This document shows, one piece after another, positions 1-7,970 of a stretch of 64,000 nt of DNA. Under the pieces are notes generated by a model. That model was given only the letters and a program-made list of their open reading frames with translations. It did not search any database and was not told the DNA's origin. The position numbers and the translations under genes are program-made. The stretch covers positions 62,001-126,000 of the forward strand of contig JAXLYX010000013.1 in the NCBI GenBank assembly GCA_046351215.1, in the 5' to 3' direction. Source of the DNA: JAXLYX01 sp046351215 (lineage in GTDB: Bacteria; Myxococcota_A; Polyangia; Polyangiales; Houyiibacteriaceae). Numbering within the stretch: position 1 is the first letter of the stretch; every line of letters starts with the position of its first letter.

Positions 1-106
1 CGCCGTACTTTCGATAGAGGGCACCGGTGAGGGGAAGGATCGTCTCGGCGAGCTCTTCGCGATGGATCCAGTCACGGAGATGGGCGTCGGTCTTCTCGAG
101 GGTCAT
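1..106 (-). CDS. Glyceraldehyde-3-phosphate dehydrogenase-like protein, N-terminus only
   Basis: Only the first 35 codons lie in the window, starting at an ATG at 106 and running off the left edge. The visible stretch (MTLEKTD..LRDWI, then ELAETILPLTGALYRKYG) resembles the N-terminal extension of the long GapB-type glyceraldehyde-3-phosphate dehydrogenases of gamma-proteobacteria, which read ..EWIDREALAEAMIPLIGQLYR before the NAD-binding core. That family oxidises glyceraldehyde-3-phosphate in the cytoplasm. No catalytic residue is visible here, so the call rests on this extension alone. The frame stays open upstream of 106 without another ATG, and the ribosome-binding site is weak. Confidence 0.55.
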   Translation of the reverse strand, partial: MTLEKTDAHLRDWIHREELAETILPLTGALYRKYG

Positions 107-244
107 GCGCGCGACTTTCTGTGCGATCCCGACCGCTTCTGCAAGTCGGGCGCAGCCGAGTTACGCACGGATTCCGGGGGCGTCGAGACGGTCCTTCGAG
201 GTCTCGGCCGGGGCGTTCCCGGGGGGTGGGTCCGGGCCCCCCGC

Positions 245-757
245 TCAGTCGGCCGCGACCGGTCGCTCGGTCCGGTACCGGGAGCGGTTGCGGAGGCGGA
301 CGCAGGCCTCCTCGACGCGATAGCGGAGGTCGAAGTCGTCCGGGAAATAGGACGCGGCCCACTCGCTGGCGGGGCGGATGTCGTGGAAGAAGCGGTGCGG
401 ACGCGTGCGGACGCGGGTGACGGTCGCGTTGAGCACGAGACGGGCGGCCGTCGCGAACACGCCGCCGCCGAGGAGCACGACGGCGTCGCACACGCTGCCG
501 GCCTCGAGCTCCATCGTGACCTTCGTCGCCTCGAGCATCTCGCGCTGGCCCGGGATGGGCACGTCGCCCTCGACCAGCGTCAGGCTGGCCGTCGAGCGAC
601 CGTCGTGGACCATGCGAGGCCGCCGCGCTTCGGCGAGGGCCGAGAGCACCTCGGCCGAGATCGGCCCGTGGAAGTGCGTGATGAAGACCGGCCCGACCTG
701 CACGCAGGTCAGCTCTTCGCTGGCTAGAACAACAGCCTCGTCGAACCCGTCGGGCAC
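245..757 (-). CDS. Uncharacterised 170-residue protein, STAS-like family, paralogue of the gene at 44212
   Basis: A GTG-start protein of 170 residues with no signal peptide or membrane segment. It has the layout of a small family seen twice in this window: a strand-rich start ending in FITHFHGPIS, a central conserved stretch, then a hydrophobic amphipathic helix (FATAARLVLNATV) and a C-terminal W/F-rich helix (DIRPASEWAASYF). The protein at 44212 has the same order (VLYQHGTYS, GVITGLQLLARAK, LADAAAWLE). The fold looks like a STAS/SEC14-type sensor domain, but this is inference from pattern only. It is divergent from the 924 gene, and no function can be assigned. Confidence 0.7.
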   Translation of the reverse strand: MPDGFDEAVVLASEELTCVQVGPVFITHFHGPISAEVLSALAEARRPRMVHDGRSTASLTLVEGDVPIPGQREMLEATKVTMELEAGSVCDAVVLLGGGVFATAARLVLNATVTRVRTRPHRFFHDIRPASEWAASYFPDDFDLRYRVEEACVRLRNRSRYRTERPVAAD

Positions 758-875
758 GCCCCGGATCTAGCACGAAAGCTGCACATTGCCCTTGAATTCC
801 AGGCTCATCAAAATGGGGGGACGCTGCGACTCACTTCCTTCCGGGTGAATTCGGTCGCAAACCGCGGCCGGGCCG

Positions 876-900
876 CCGACCCCGCTTGGCGAGGGGTCGG
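876..900. other. Perfect 8-bp inverted repeat ahead of the 924 gene
   Basis: CCGACCCC (876-883) and GGGGTCGG (893-900) pair perfectly around a 9-base loop, 23 bases before the start codon at 924. There is no T-run on either side, so it is not a canonical terminator. It could be an operator or a 5' leader hairpin of the 924 gene. Nothing else is recognised in the 758-923 divergent intergenic region. Confidence 0.35.
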
Positions 901-923
901 ATCGTTGGGCATCCTCCCCGCCG

Positions 924-1610
924 ATGTCGACCCCCCCCGCCCTCTTCGCGATCGTCGCCTCCCCTCAGCTCCTCGAGGCGACCGAGCAGCTCTTCGATCG
1001 CGAGTACACCGCGAGCGACACGGAGCTCCACACCCGGATCCGGGACGGAGCCTACCTCTACGTCGACGGGGTGATCGACGGGCTCGTGCTCGGCTTCATC
1101 GACGAGGAGAAGACGAGCAGCGGCACGAAGACGCTGCTCCGCAACCTCGCGGGCGTCATCAAGACGGTCTCGCACGGGCTCATCCGGCAGGCCTTCAGCA
1201 GCGCGTCGCGGGCCGAGATGCACAAGCTCGTCGCCTACCTGCGGGATCGCATCCAGGTCGTCCCGATCCACGAACAGGCGACCGGGGCGATCGTCTTCCC
1301 GCACGCGCGGGACAACGTCGCGGAGTTCCGCACGTGCTTCGCCGCTTCGCGGGAGGGACGCGCGACCTCGATGCGGCCGGAGTACACCGAGGCGATGCTC
1401 CGCTTCATCGACGACGGGCTCCACTACTACTTCGAGCTGCCCTTCTCGATGCTCGAGCTCGGCTTCGTGACGCGCCGCGCGGTCTCGCTCGGTCGCTCGA
1501 CGATCCACGCGGGCTCCCACGCGGCGATCAAGCGCTCGATCGCGACCGACACCGAGGACGAGCTGCGTCACCTGACGGATTGGCTCGACGCGCGGTTCGT
1601 GGGGGGATGA
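924..1610 (+). CDS. Uncharacterised 228-residue protein
   Basis: I do not recognise this family. The protein is soluble, with no signal peptide or membrane helix, and has balanced acidic and basic residues typical of a cytoplasmic protein. It begins MSTPPALFAIVASPQLLEA and contains an aromatic cluster late on (DGLHYYFELPFSML, about residues 170-183) followed by a basic helix. The ATG is the first in the frame after an 8-bp inverted repeat. Codon choice (strong G/C at third positions) matches neighbouring genes, so it is very probably a real gene. It is transcribed towards the convergent minus-strand TonB/AgmX-like gene. Confidence 0.8.
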   Translation: MSTPPALFAIVASPQLLEATEQLFDREYTASDTELHTRIRDGAYLYVDGVIDGLVLGFIDEEKTSSGTKTLLRNLAGVIKTVSHGLIRQAFSSASRAEMHKLVAYLRDRIQVVPIHEQATGAIVFPHARDNVAEFRTCFAASREGRATSMRPEYTEAMLRFIDDGLHYYFELPFSMLELGFVTRRAVSLGRSTIHAGSHAAIKRSIATDTEDELRHLTDWLDARFVGG

Positions 1611-1644
1611 GCCCCCACGATGCGAGGCGCGGAGGGTCCGCGGG

Positions 1645-2904
1645 TCAGCGGAGCGTGAACGGATAGCTGACGGTGAACGTCGGCCGGGCGAAGGGCGAGA
1701 CGTGGGCGCCCTGGACGGCCTGGGCCATGCAGGCGCCTTCGGGCGTGCCCGCGAAGGGCGCGCCGGCCGACGCCGAGCGGACGCTTCCGTCGGCGCCGAA
1801 GGTGATCCGCATCGTGACGCTGCCGGTCGCGCCGGTGCACTGGTCGACCTGGCTCGCGACACCACGCATGGCGGCCACCACCTCCGACCGCTCGGGCTGG
1901 GCCGCGAGGCCGCGTGGGGCGGCTGCCGCCCGTTCGGGAGCGAGAGAAGCGATCGCCGCGCCGTTCGTGGACGTGACGGCGTTCGAGAGGAGGGCGTCCA
2001 TCCGCTGCTCGGGCGTGGTCTCGGGCGCGGGCGCGGCCGGCTCGGCGACGGCGGTGGCCTCGGGCGCGACGCCCTCGGTCGAGGCGGTCGTCTCGGGGGC
2101 CGGCGCGGCAGCAGCCTCGAGCGCCGTCGGGCTCTCCGCCGCGGGCTGGGCGGTCTCGGTCGGGAGGGCTCCCGCCGCAACGACCGGAGCCGCGACCGAG
2201 GTGCCCGGGGCCTGGGTCAGGACCGGGCTCGGCGCCACGGGCGGGGCGACGGCCGGGCGCGCGGCCGGCATCTCGTCGAGTCCGAAGATCATGGTCTCCG
2301 GAGCCTTCGCCTCGGGCTCGGCCGCCGCGACGGGGACGGACGCGACGGGGGCGGCGACCTCGGCGACGACCGTCGGAGCGTTCGAGGGCGTCGGCGAGAG
2401 GAGGCTCGGGCCGACCTCGTAGGCGGCGACCCCGACGGCGGCGCCGGAGAGCGCGAGCGCGATCCCGAACGTGGCGGCACGACGGCTCGCTGGCGCTCGG
2501 GAGGGCTTCACGACGAGCTGCTCGAGCGCCCCCGCCTCGTCGCGGAGCCCGGGTGCCGGAGCGGTGGGCACCACGAACGACGCGAGCGAGACGGGCGGCG
2601 GGACGGTGCTCACCCGCACCAGCACCGAATCGAAGTCGATTCGGGCGGCGTCGTTCTGCGCGACCGGGGGAGTCGCGAGCGGAACGTCGTCGTCGAGGGT
2701 CGGCAGCTCGTCGATGGCGGGCACCGGATTCGGAGGGAGCCGCACGTCGTCGAAGGGGCCCTGGTAGAGCGACTTCGCGAACATCCCCGAGGACGGCGGC
2801 TCGCGCCGCGACTCCGGGCCTCCGCCGAACGGGGGCTTCCCCCCATCGAGCTCGGCGTCGAGGTTCTCGAGCACTTCCAAGGACTTGGCTCCGACCGGCG
2901 ACAT
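1645..2904 (-). CDS. TonB/AgmX-like single-pass membrane protein
   Basis: A 419-residue protein with the modular layout of AgmX/PglI- or TonB-type energy-transducer proteins. It has a cytoplasmic N-terminal region of about 160 residues, one membrane helix (ATFGIALALSGAAVGVAAY), a very long Ala/Pro/Glu linker that could span the periplasm, and a C-terminal domain of about 90 residues. The C-terminal domain has VDQCTGATGSVTMRITF and ends in a VSYPFTLR strand, as in TonB-like domains of myxobacteria. Such proteins are linked to gliding motility or outer-membrane coupling in the family. The ATG at 2904 has an AAGGGG ribosome site 8-9 bases upstream. The frame is open further upstream but loses any plausible domain. 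Confidence 0.8.
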   Translation of the reverse strand: MSPVGAKSLEVLENLDAELDGGKPPFGGGPESRREPPSSGMFAKSLYQGPFDDVRLPPNPVPAIDELPTLDDDVPLATPPVAQNDAARIDFDSVLVRVSTVPPPVSLASFVVPTAPAPGLRDEAGALEQLVVKPSRAPASRRAATFGIALALSGAAVGVAAYEVGPSLLSPTPSNAPTVVAEVAAPVASVPVAAAEPEAKAPETMIFGLDEMPAARPAVAPPVAPSPVLTQAPGTSVAAPVVAAGALPTETAQPAAESPTALEAAAAPAPETTASTEGVAPEATAVAEPAAPAPETTPEQRMDALLSNAVTSTNGAAIASLAPERAAAAPRGLAAQPERSEVVAAMRGVASQVDQCTGATGSVTMRITFGADGSVRSASAGAPFAGTPEGACMAQAVQGAHVSPFARPTFTVSYPFTLR

Positions 2905-2955
2905 GGGATCATCCCCTTTCGCGGCCCTCGAGCCTGCCCATGTCGGGGCCGCGCA

Positions 2956-2977
2956 TACTCGGTGTACGTACCGAGTA
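2956..2977. promoter_or_regulatory. 8-bp inverted repeat, candidate operator of the TonB/AgmX-like gene
   Basis: TACTCGGT (2956-2963) and ACCGAGTA (2970-2977) form perfect arms around six bases. The repeat sits 52-73 bases upstream of the minus-strand start at 2904. On the minus strand it lies between TTGTGT and TATGCG, a poor -35/-10 pair with a 19-base spacer, so it could be an operator overlapping the promoter. The rest of the 2905-3065 gap shows nothing recognisable. Confidence 0.35.
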
Positions 2978-3065
2978 CACAATTTGTCCCCTCGGATCCG
3001 GTGTGTGATGAAGGGCGATCCGCGAATACGTCGGATTCTGTCCGTGGACGCGGAGGGACGGGGCG

Positions 3066-3965
3066 TCAGACGAGGTGGGGCTCGAGGCGGCGGAGCGTCG
3101 CCTGGATCGCGGCGTCGAGCCGGGCCCTCTGTCGCCTCCCGTGGAGCGTGCTCGCGACCATCGACGCGAGCGCGAGGACGAAGACGCCGAGGAAGACGAG
3201 CCAGGCCGTGGGCGACGGGAGGTCCGGGCCGGGGCCTCGACCGACGGCGAGGACGAGGCCGATCGAGCCGAACGTGACGACGACGACCGTCGCGACCGAG
3301 ACTCCGACGAGCCGATCGCCGGCGTGTCGAGCGCGCGCCAGGCCCTCGGCCGCGTCGACGACCGCTCGCTGGGATGCGGCACGCGACGACGCGAGCAGGC
3401 TCGCGGCGAGCTCGCAGGGGACGAGCAGATCGCTGCGGCAGTGCCCGCAGGTGCACGGGGCGCTGCTCGCCACCTGGACGGCGCCACAGCGGCCGCAGCG
3501 GACCAAGGCGACGCGCGCCACCTCCGACACGTCCGGGATGGCGAAGAGGACGTGCCATCCGCGGGCGAACGCGAGCCACGAGAGCGCCCACACCGCGACG
3601 AGCGGTGCGAAGTAGACGACGGGAATGCCCATGCCGAACTGCCGGGTGATCGCCCACGCCACGAACATGCCGGCGAGGGCGATCGCGAGCCCGACCGCGC
3701 CGGCGACGATCGGCCGCGCCGCCTTCTCGTTCTGCTCGTAGAACGCGGCTTCGAAGCGGGCCTCGAGCTCTCTCCGCGCGACGACCGCGAGGTCCCCGAG
3801 CGATGCACGGAGCGACGCGCGATACGCGGGATCGATCGGAGTGTCCGCGCCGCAGACCCCACAACGGATCGACCCCTGCGCGAGCGTGATCGGCAGGGGC
3901 GAGCCGCAGCTGCGGCAGGCGAGCACCGAGGCTTCGGGCGCCGGTGCGTCCGGCGACGATCTCAC
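3066..3965 (-). CDS. Zinc-ribbon membrane protein
   Basis: A 299-residue protein starting with GTG at 3965; that GTG shares four bases (GTGA) with the stop codon of the DsrE-like gene, so translation is probably coupled. It opens with a CxxC..CxxC zinc ribbon (LACRSCG and IRCGVCGAD, residues about 15-37), then has two membrane helices (AGAVGLAIALAGMFVAWAI and VYFAPLVAVWALSWLAF). A second Cys-rich knuckle follows (VRCGRCGAVQ, PCTCGHC), then two more C-terminal helices. No enzymatic motif is visible. Its position makes it the last gene of the sulfide oxidation operon, but nothing in the sequence ties it to sulfur chemistry directly. Confidence 0.75.
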   Translation of the reverse strand: MRSSPDAPAPEASVLACRSCGSPLPITLAQGSIRCGVCGADTPIDPAYRASLRASLGDLAVVARRELEARFEAAFYEQNEKAARPIVAGAVGLAIALAGMFVAWAITRQFGMGIPVVYFAPLVAVWALSWLAFARGWHVLFAIPDVSEVARVALVRCGRCGAVQVASSAPCTCGHCRSDLLVPCELAASLLASSRAASQRAVVDAAEGLARARHAGDRLVGVSVATVVVVTFGSIGLVLAVGRGPGPDLPSPTAWLVFLGVFVLALASMVASTLHGRRQRARLDAAIQATLRRLEPHLV

Positions 3966-4435
3966 GTGAAGATGATCTGCGCGCCGTCGGCCATGTCGTA
4001 GAAGTCGCCGGCGGTGATCACGTCGCGGACCTGGGGGACGAGGTCCTCCTTCGTCCGCTTGAACATCTGCATGGCGAGCTCGCAGGCGTAGAGGGCGGCT
4101 CCGGACTCGTCGAGGATGCCGAGCATCTCGCGAGCGCTCGGGAGGTCCATCTCGTCCATCTGCTTCTTCATCATCCGGCCGGCGAGGGCGTCCATGCCGG
4201 GGAGGCCCGCGATCATCGTCGGCATCGGGCTCGAGGCGTTGCCGACCATGTTCACGTGGAGGTGATCGACCTTCTTCTCGGTGATCACGTCGAGACCGTA
4301 GAACGTGAAGAACACGAAGCACTCGATGCCCGCCTGACGCGCGGCGTTGGCGAGGATGAGCGCGGGATAGGCCTCGTCGAGACCTCCGTGCGAGCAGATG
4401 ATGGCGACCTTGCGCTCGCGGCCGGCGACGTTCAT
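3962..4435 (-). CDS. DsrE/DsrF/DrsH-like sulfur-relay protein
   Basis: A 157-residue cytoplasmic protein of the DsrE/F/DrsH-like superfamily. The family signatures are the N-terminal strand-turn VAIICSHGGLDEAYPALILAN (Cys14) and the C-terminal ALYACELAMQMF (Cys118), the latter being the usual persulfide-carrying position. Family members pass sulfane sulfur between carriers such as TusA, DsrC/TusE and rhodaneses. It lies 40 bases downstream of a DUF1641-TusE fusion that itself abuts sulfide:quinone oxidoreductase, which fits a role in handling the sulfane sulfur made there. The exact subfamily (DsrE2-like or other) cannot be settled by eye. Confidence 0.85.
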   Translation of the reverse strand: MNVAGRERKVAIICSHGGLDEAYPALILANAARQAGIECFVFFTFYGLDVITEKKVDHLHVNMVGNASSPMPTMIAGLPGMDALAGRMMKKQMDEMDLPSAREMLGILDESGAALYACELAMQMFKRTKEDLVPQVRDVITAGDFYDMADGAQIIFT

Positions 4436-4475
4436 GGGGACTCCTCTTCCTAGGGGGTGGGGCTCGGGGAAAGAC

Positions 4476-5489
4476 TCAGAGACAGCCGGCCGGCTTCGGG
4501 ATGCCGGCGATCTTGGCGATGGTGCGCGCGGGCGCCTTCGGGAAGAGCGCGTAGAGCGCCTTCGTCTCCGCGCCCGTGACCTGGTTGAGGCGGCGGATGT
4601 TCGGCGAGGCCTTGCGCTCGAGGTAGTCCGCGCGGGCGGCCTCGCAGATCTTCCAGTGCTCGTCCGTCATCGCCATGCCGAGCGAGGCGGCGATCTTCTC
4701 GCCGAGCTCGCGGGTCCAGACGCTCGGATCGGCGAGGTGGCCGTCGGCGGTGAAGCCTACGCCGTCGATCGTCGCGGCGACGGGCGCGGCCGCGGCTCGT
4801 GCAGCCGACTCGGGAGCGCAGACGGGACCGGCGGGAGCGACGGGCGCGACGGCCGCGACGTGGGGACGCGGCGCGGGCCGCGGCGCAGGCGTCCGCTCGA
4901 CGCCGAGCACCTTCTTGCCGCGCTTCGGGGCGGTGGCCGAGGCGAGGCCCTTGCGACGGCGGGCCTCCGGCGTCTCGGCCTGCTTCTGCTCGATGACCTG
5001 CGCGCCGCGACCGACGTGACGGAGGACCTCCATCATCACGGCCATGCCGCGCTGCACGTCGGTGTCGCGCGAGGCGCGCACGACGCCGAGGAGACCGACG
5101 GGCTCGACCTGGTCGGCGTGCTGGATGACCTCGGCGGCCTCGCTCGCGACCGTGAGCACCTCGGGCTGCGTGAGCTGGCGCGCGGTGTCGAGGATGCCGA
5201 CGACCGCCGTGCCGAGGGCGCGGACGTCGTCGGGCGAGAAGCCGGTGACGACGCGATCGAGCACGCCGAGCAGCTCCTTGCCGAAGGCGAAGTAGCCCTT
5301 CTTCTCGAGGTCGCCGAGCTGGGTGGTGGCGCTCGCCATCACCTCCTTCAGGATCGGGCTCATCTCGCGGAAGAGCTCGTCCCTCTTCTTCTGCTGCTCG
5401 ACGAGCAGCGCGAGCTGCGTCGAGAGCGCGTCGATCTTGGCGTTCAGGGCTGCGACGTCGTTGGTCGTCATGGGAGTCTCCGTCGCCAT
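4476..5489 (-). CDS. DUF1641 protein fused to a DsrC/TusE-type sulfur carrier
   Basis: A 337-residue two-domain protein. Residues about 10-165 are a DUF1641 helical domain with an N-terminal coiled coil (LNAKIDALSTQLALLVEQQ). Residues 170-240 form an Ala/Pro linker. Residues 241-337 are a clear DsrC/TusE domain: DGHLADPSVWTRELG, LTDEHWK-type motif (MTDEHWK), SPNIRRL and the C-terminal IAGIPKPAGCL. The penultimate Cys336 is the conserved swinging-arm cysteine; the second DsrC cysteine, 11 residues earlier, is Ala325 here, which matches TusE-like rather than dissimilatory DsrC proteins. DUF1641 genes are often neighbours of sulfide:quinone oxidoreductases. The start lies one base after the sqr stop, so the two are co-translated. 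Confidence 0.88.
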   Translation of the reverse strand: MATETPMTTNDVAALNAKIDALSTQLALLVEQQKKRDELFREMSPILKEVMASATTQLGDLEKKGYFAFGKELLGVLDRVVTGFSPDDVRALGTAVVGILDTARQLTQPEVLTVASEAAEVIQHADQVEPVGLLGVVRASRDTDVQRGMAVMMEVLRHVGRGAQVIEQKQAETPEARRRKGLASATAPKRGKKVLGVERTPAPRPAPRPHVAAVAPVAPAGPVCAPESAARAAAAPVAATIDGVGFTADGHLADPSVWTRELGEKIAASLGMAMTDEHWKICEAARADYLERKASPNIRRLNQVTGAETKALYALFPKAPARTIAKIAGIPKPAGCL

Positions 5490-5490
5490 C

Positions 5491-6720
5491 TCAGCTCCAC
5501 TTCCCCGCCATGACCATGCGGTGATCGAGCGGCAGCTCCTCGCCGGCGAGGAGCAGGTTCCAGTACACCCAGCGGAAGCCGAGCTTGCCCCAGTGGTTCA
5601 CGTGGCTCTCCTCGAGCAGCGTGAAGGGGCCGACGCCCGGGAGCGGGAAACGGCCGGGGAGGGGCTCGGTCTCGTAGTTGAAGTCGATGAGCATCGCCTT
5701 CCCGAAGCCGGTCTCGATGAAGCAGTTCGCGTGCCCGTCGAAGGCCGGCAGGAGCTCGCGTCCCGCGATGTGGCGCATCACGTTCTCGAAGAGCACCTCG
5801 GACTGGAAGTGAGCGACCGCGCCCGCCTTCGAGGAGGGGAGATCCGTCGCGTCGCCGAGCACGAAGACGTTCTCGAACGCCTGGCTGCGGAGGGTGTGCT
5901 TGTCGGTGGGGACGAAGCCCGCCGCGTCGCCCATCTCGCTCTTCACGATGGCCTCGCTGCCCGAGTGCAGCGGGATGCTGACGAGCAGGTCGTAGGGTTC
6001 CTCGCGGCCGTCGTAGGCCTTGAGCACGCGCTTCTCGCCGTCCACGGACGCGAGCGAGAAGTCGGGGACGACGGAGATCCTGCGATCGACGAGGAGGTTG
6101 CCGAGCATCGCGGAGGCGCGCGGCTTCGTGAACGCACCCTCGAGCGGCGTCGCGTAGACGATCTCGACCTTGTCGCGCAGCCCGCGCTTCGTGAAGTACT
6201 CGTCCGCGAGGAAGAGGAATTCGAGCGGCGCCACCGGGCACTTGATCGGGTTCTCGGCGACGTTCAGCACCATCCGGCCGCCCTGGAAGCCGTCGAGCAG
6301 GCGGGCGAGCTCCTTCGCTCCGTCGAGCGTGTAGAAGTCGGAGGCGCTCTCCTTCCAGCCCTTGCCCACGAGGCCCTCGGTCGCCTCGGGCGTGGTACGC
6401 ACGCCGGTGGCGATGATCAGGACGTCGTAGTCGAGCTTCGTGCCGCCTACGAGGTGCACCTTCTTCTCGGTCGGCGCGATGCGGTCGATCTCCGCGTAGC
6501 GGAGCTCGACGGCCGGATCGAGGAGGCTCTTGCGCGGCCTCGTGATGTCCTCTTCCCGATACGTCCCGAAGGGCAGGAAGAGGAGGCCCGGCTGGTAGAG
6601 GTGGACGTCGTCGCGGTCGACGACGGTGACCTTCCACTCCTTCGCCGGCAGGGACCGCACGAGCTTGTTCGCCATCATCGTGCCGGCAGTGCCGGCCCCC
6701 AGGATGACCATCCGTTTCAT
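5491..6720 (-). CDS. sqr: Sulfide:quinone oxidoreductase
   Basis: A 409-residue FAD enzyme that oxidises sulfide to sulfane sulfur and passes electrons to the membrane quinone pool. Evidence is the N-terminal dinucleotide-binding motif VILGAGTAGTMMANKL, the family signature HLYQPGLLFLPFG (about 40-52), the redox cysteine in NPIKCPVAP (Cys161), and the second cysteine Cys333 (ANCFIETGFG), plus the C-terminal FAD motif VFVLGDATDL. The third cysteine of some types is absent. There is no membrane helix; membrane attachment would be through C-terminal amphipathic helices. The start at 6720 is supported by GGAAAGGA 7-14 bases upstream. It heads the sulfur operon, followed by the DUF1641-TusE fusion and the DsrE-like gene. 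Confidence 0.93.
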   Translation of the reverse strand: MKRMVILGAGTAGTMMANKLVRSLPAKEWKVTVVDRDDVHLYQPGLLFLPFGTYREEDITRPRKSLLDPAVELRYAEIDRIAPTEKKVHLVGGTKLDYDVLIIATGVRTTPEATEGLVGKGWKESASDFYTLDGAKELARLLDGFQGGRMVLNVAENPIKCPVAPLEFLFLADEYFTKRGLRDKVEIVYATPLEGAFTKPRASAMLGNLLVDRRISVVPDFSLASVDGEKRVLKAYDGREEPYDLLVSIPLHSGSEAIVKSEMGDAAGFVPTDKHTLRSQAFENVFVLGDATDLPSSKAGAVAHFQSEVLFENVMRHIAGRELLPAFDGHANCFIETGFGKAMLIDFNYETEPLPGRFPLPGVGPFTLLEESHVNHWGKLGFRWVYWNLLLAGEELPLDHRMVMAGKWS

Positions 6721-6880
6721 CGAGCGATCCTTTCCGCGGCTCCCACGAGGCAGCACGATGCCGGCGTCTCGTGACGTCTCCTGGTAGAGCCAGGCGAGCC
6801 CCGTTTGGATTCGCACGGCCCGCGAAATGGCAAGGGTGGTCGGAGGGAGGATCGGGTGCGACACCCGCCGGGGTGGCCCC

Positions 6881-7921
6881 TCAGCGCACGACGGAGCGGA
6901 CCAAGGGCACGAGCCGGGCGAGACGCTCGGCGCTGCAAACATCGGGCTCCGCCTCGAGCAGGACGGCGACCCTCCCCTCGACGACGGCCTGCCGGGCGCC
7001 CGCCGTGGCCGTCGTGGCCAGGGCCGCCACGTCCTCCGCGCCCGCCTCGTGATCGAGGCGCCTCACGCGGATGCGGATCGCGGACGGCGAGCCCGGCCCG
7101 ACGAAGGCGTGGACGCAATCCTCGCCCGGGCGATCGGCCGAGAGCTCCACGGCGCGGTAGGGACCGCCGCCGCAGGCCGAGAGGACGTCGGTCGGGAGCA
7201 CGATCGCGTCGTCGCAGTCGAGGCTCGCGTCGGGAGCGGGGGGCCCGCCCCGGGTCCGGAAGCCGACGACGGTCGCGACGTGGGGCCCGAGCGGCGAGCC
7301 GGCGGGGAGCTCGGGCTCGAAGCGGAGCGCGTCGCGCACGAGGCCGACGCCGGGGCAGTAGGTCTCCTCGTGCTCCTCCCGCGTGCCGGGGGGCAGAGGG
7401 GGGGTGGCCGCATGCGTGCAGGTGCGCTCGACCACGAGGCAGCCCGAGAGCCCCTGCCCATCGAGCTCGAACGCGGCGTCGTCACGCGCGATGCGACCTT
7501 CGCATCGGGGGCGGTTCACCCCTTCGCCACCCTCGTACGCGAACGTCGTGCCACGCACCGCGGGCGCCGCGAGCACGACGCCGAGGCTCGCGCCGGTCGG
7601 CGTGACGCGCTCGATCGCGCGGGGGCCGGCGCGGAAGAGCTCGATCACGGCCCGATCGGTGCCGTGCACGACCGCCTGCCCGCGGGCATCGATCGCCGTG
7701 ACGCCGTGCTCGGCGATCGCGCCGCCGGGCGTGTCGAGCGTCCGCCAACGGTCCCCGAGGGAGAGCGGGAAGTAGCGCTCGAGGGGGGGCGCACCGTCGG
7801 CGGGAGACGGGCGCGTCGCGCTGCCGGTCGCCGGACGCGCGTCGTTCGAGCACGCGGCGAGGAGGCACGCGAGGGTCGCCACGAGCCGAGTCGTCCGGGT
7901 CCGAGCGAGACGGAGGTGCAT
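6881..7921 (-). CDS. Uncharacterised lipoprotein
   Basis: A 346-residue protein whose N-terminus is a lipoprotein signal (RTTRLVATLACLLAAC, lipobox LAAC). The mature part begins with a Ser/Pro-rich linker, then ERYFPLSLGDRWRTLDTPGG, a start that resembles extracytoplasmic proteins with a DUF-type beta-sandwich (YFPLxxGxxW motif). Several cysteines (SGCLVVERTC, YCPG, LSACGGG) suggest disulfides. I do not recognise a function. It is 49 bases downstream of the pectinacetylesterase-like gene on the same strand, so the two may be cotranscribed. The frame extends upstream, but the lipobox fixes the start at 7921. Confidence 0.75.
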   Translation of the reverse strand: MHLRLARTRTTRLVATLACLLAACSNDARPATGSATRPSPADGAPPLERYFPLSLGDRWRTLDTPGGAIAEHGVTAIDARGQAVVHGTDRAVIELFRAGPRAIERVTPTGASLGVVLAAPAVRGTTFAYEGGEGVNRPRCEGRIARDDAAFELDGQGLSGCLVVERTCTHAATPPLPPGTREEHEETYCPGVGLVRDALRFEPELPAGSPLGPHVATVVGFRTRGGPPAPDASLDCDDAIVLPTDVLSACGGGPYRAVELSADRPGEDCVHAFVGPGSPSAIRIRVRRLDHEAGAEDVAALATTATAGARQAVVEGRVAVLLEAEPDVCSAERLARLVPLVRSVVR

Positions 7922-7970
7922 CGAGGCGCACCATGCCACGCTTCGGACCCGTGGTGGGCTCCCGCTCCGC

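Noticed and set aside
184..206. CGAGAC/GTCTCG hairpin after the 245 gene as a terminator
   Set aside because: Only six pairs with an 11-base loop and no T-run; expected by chance at this GC.
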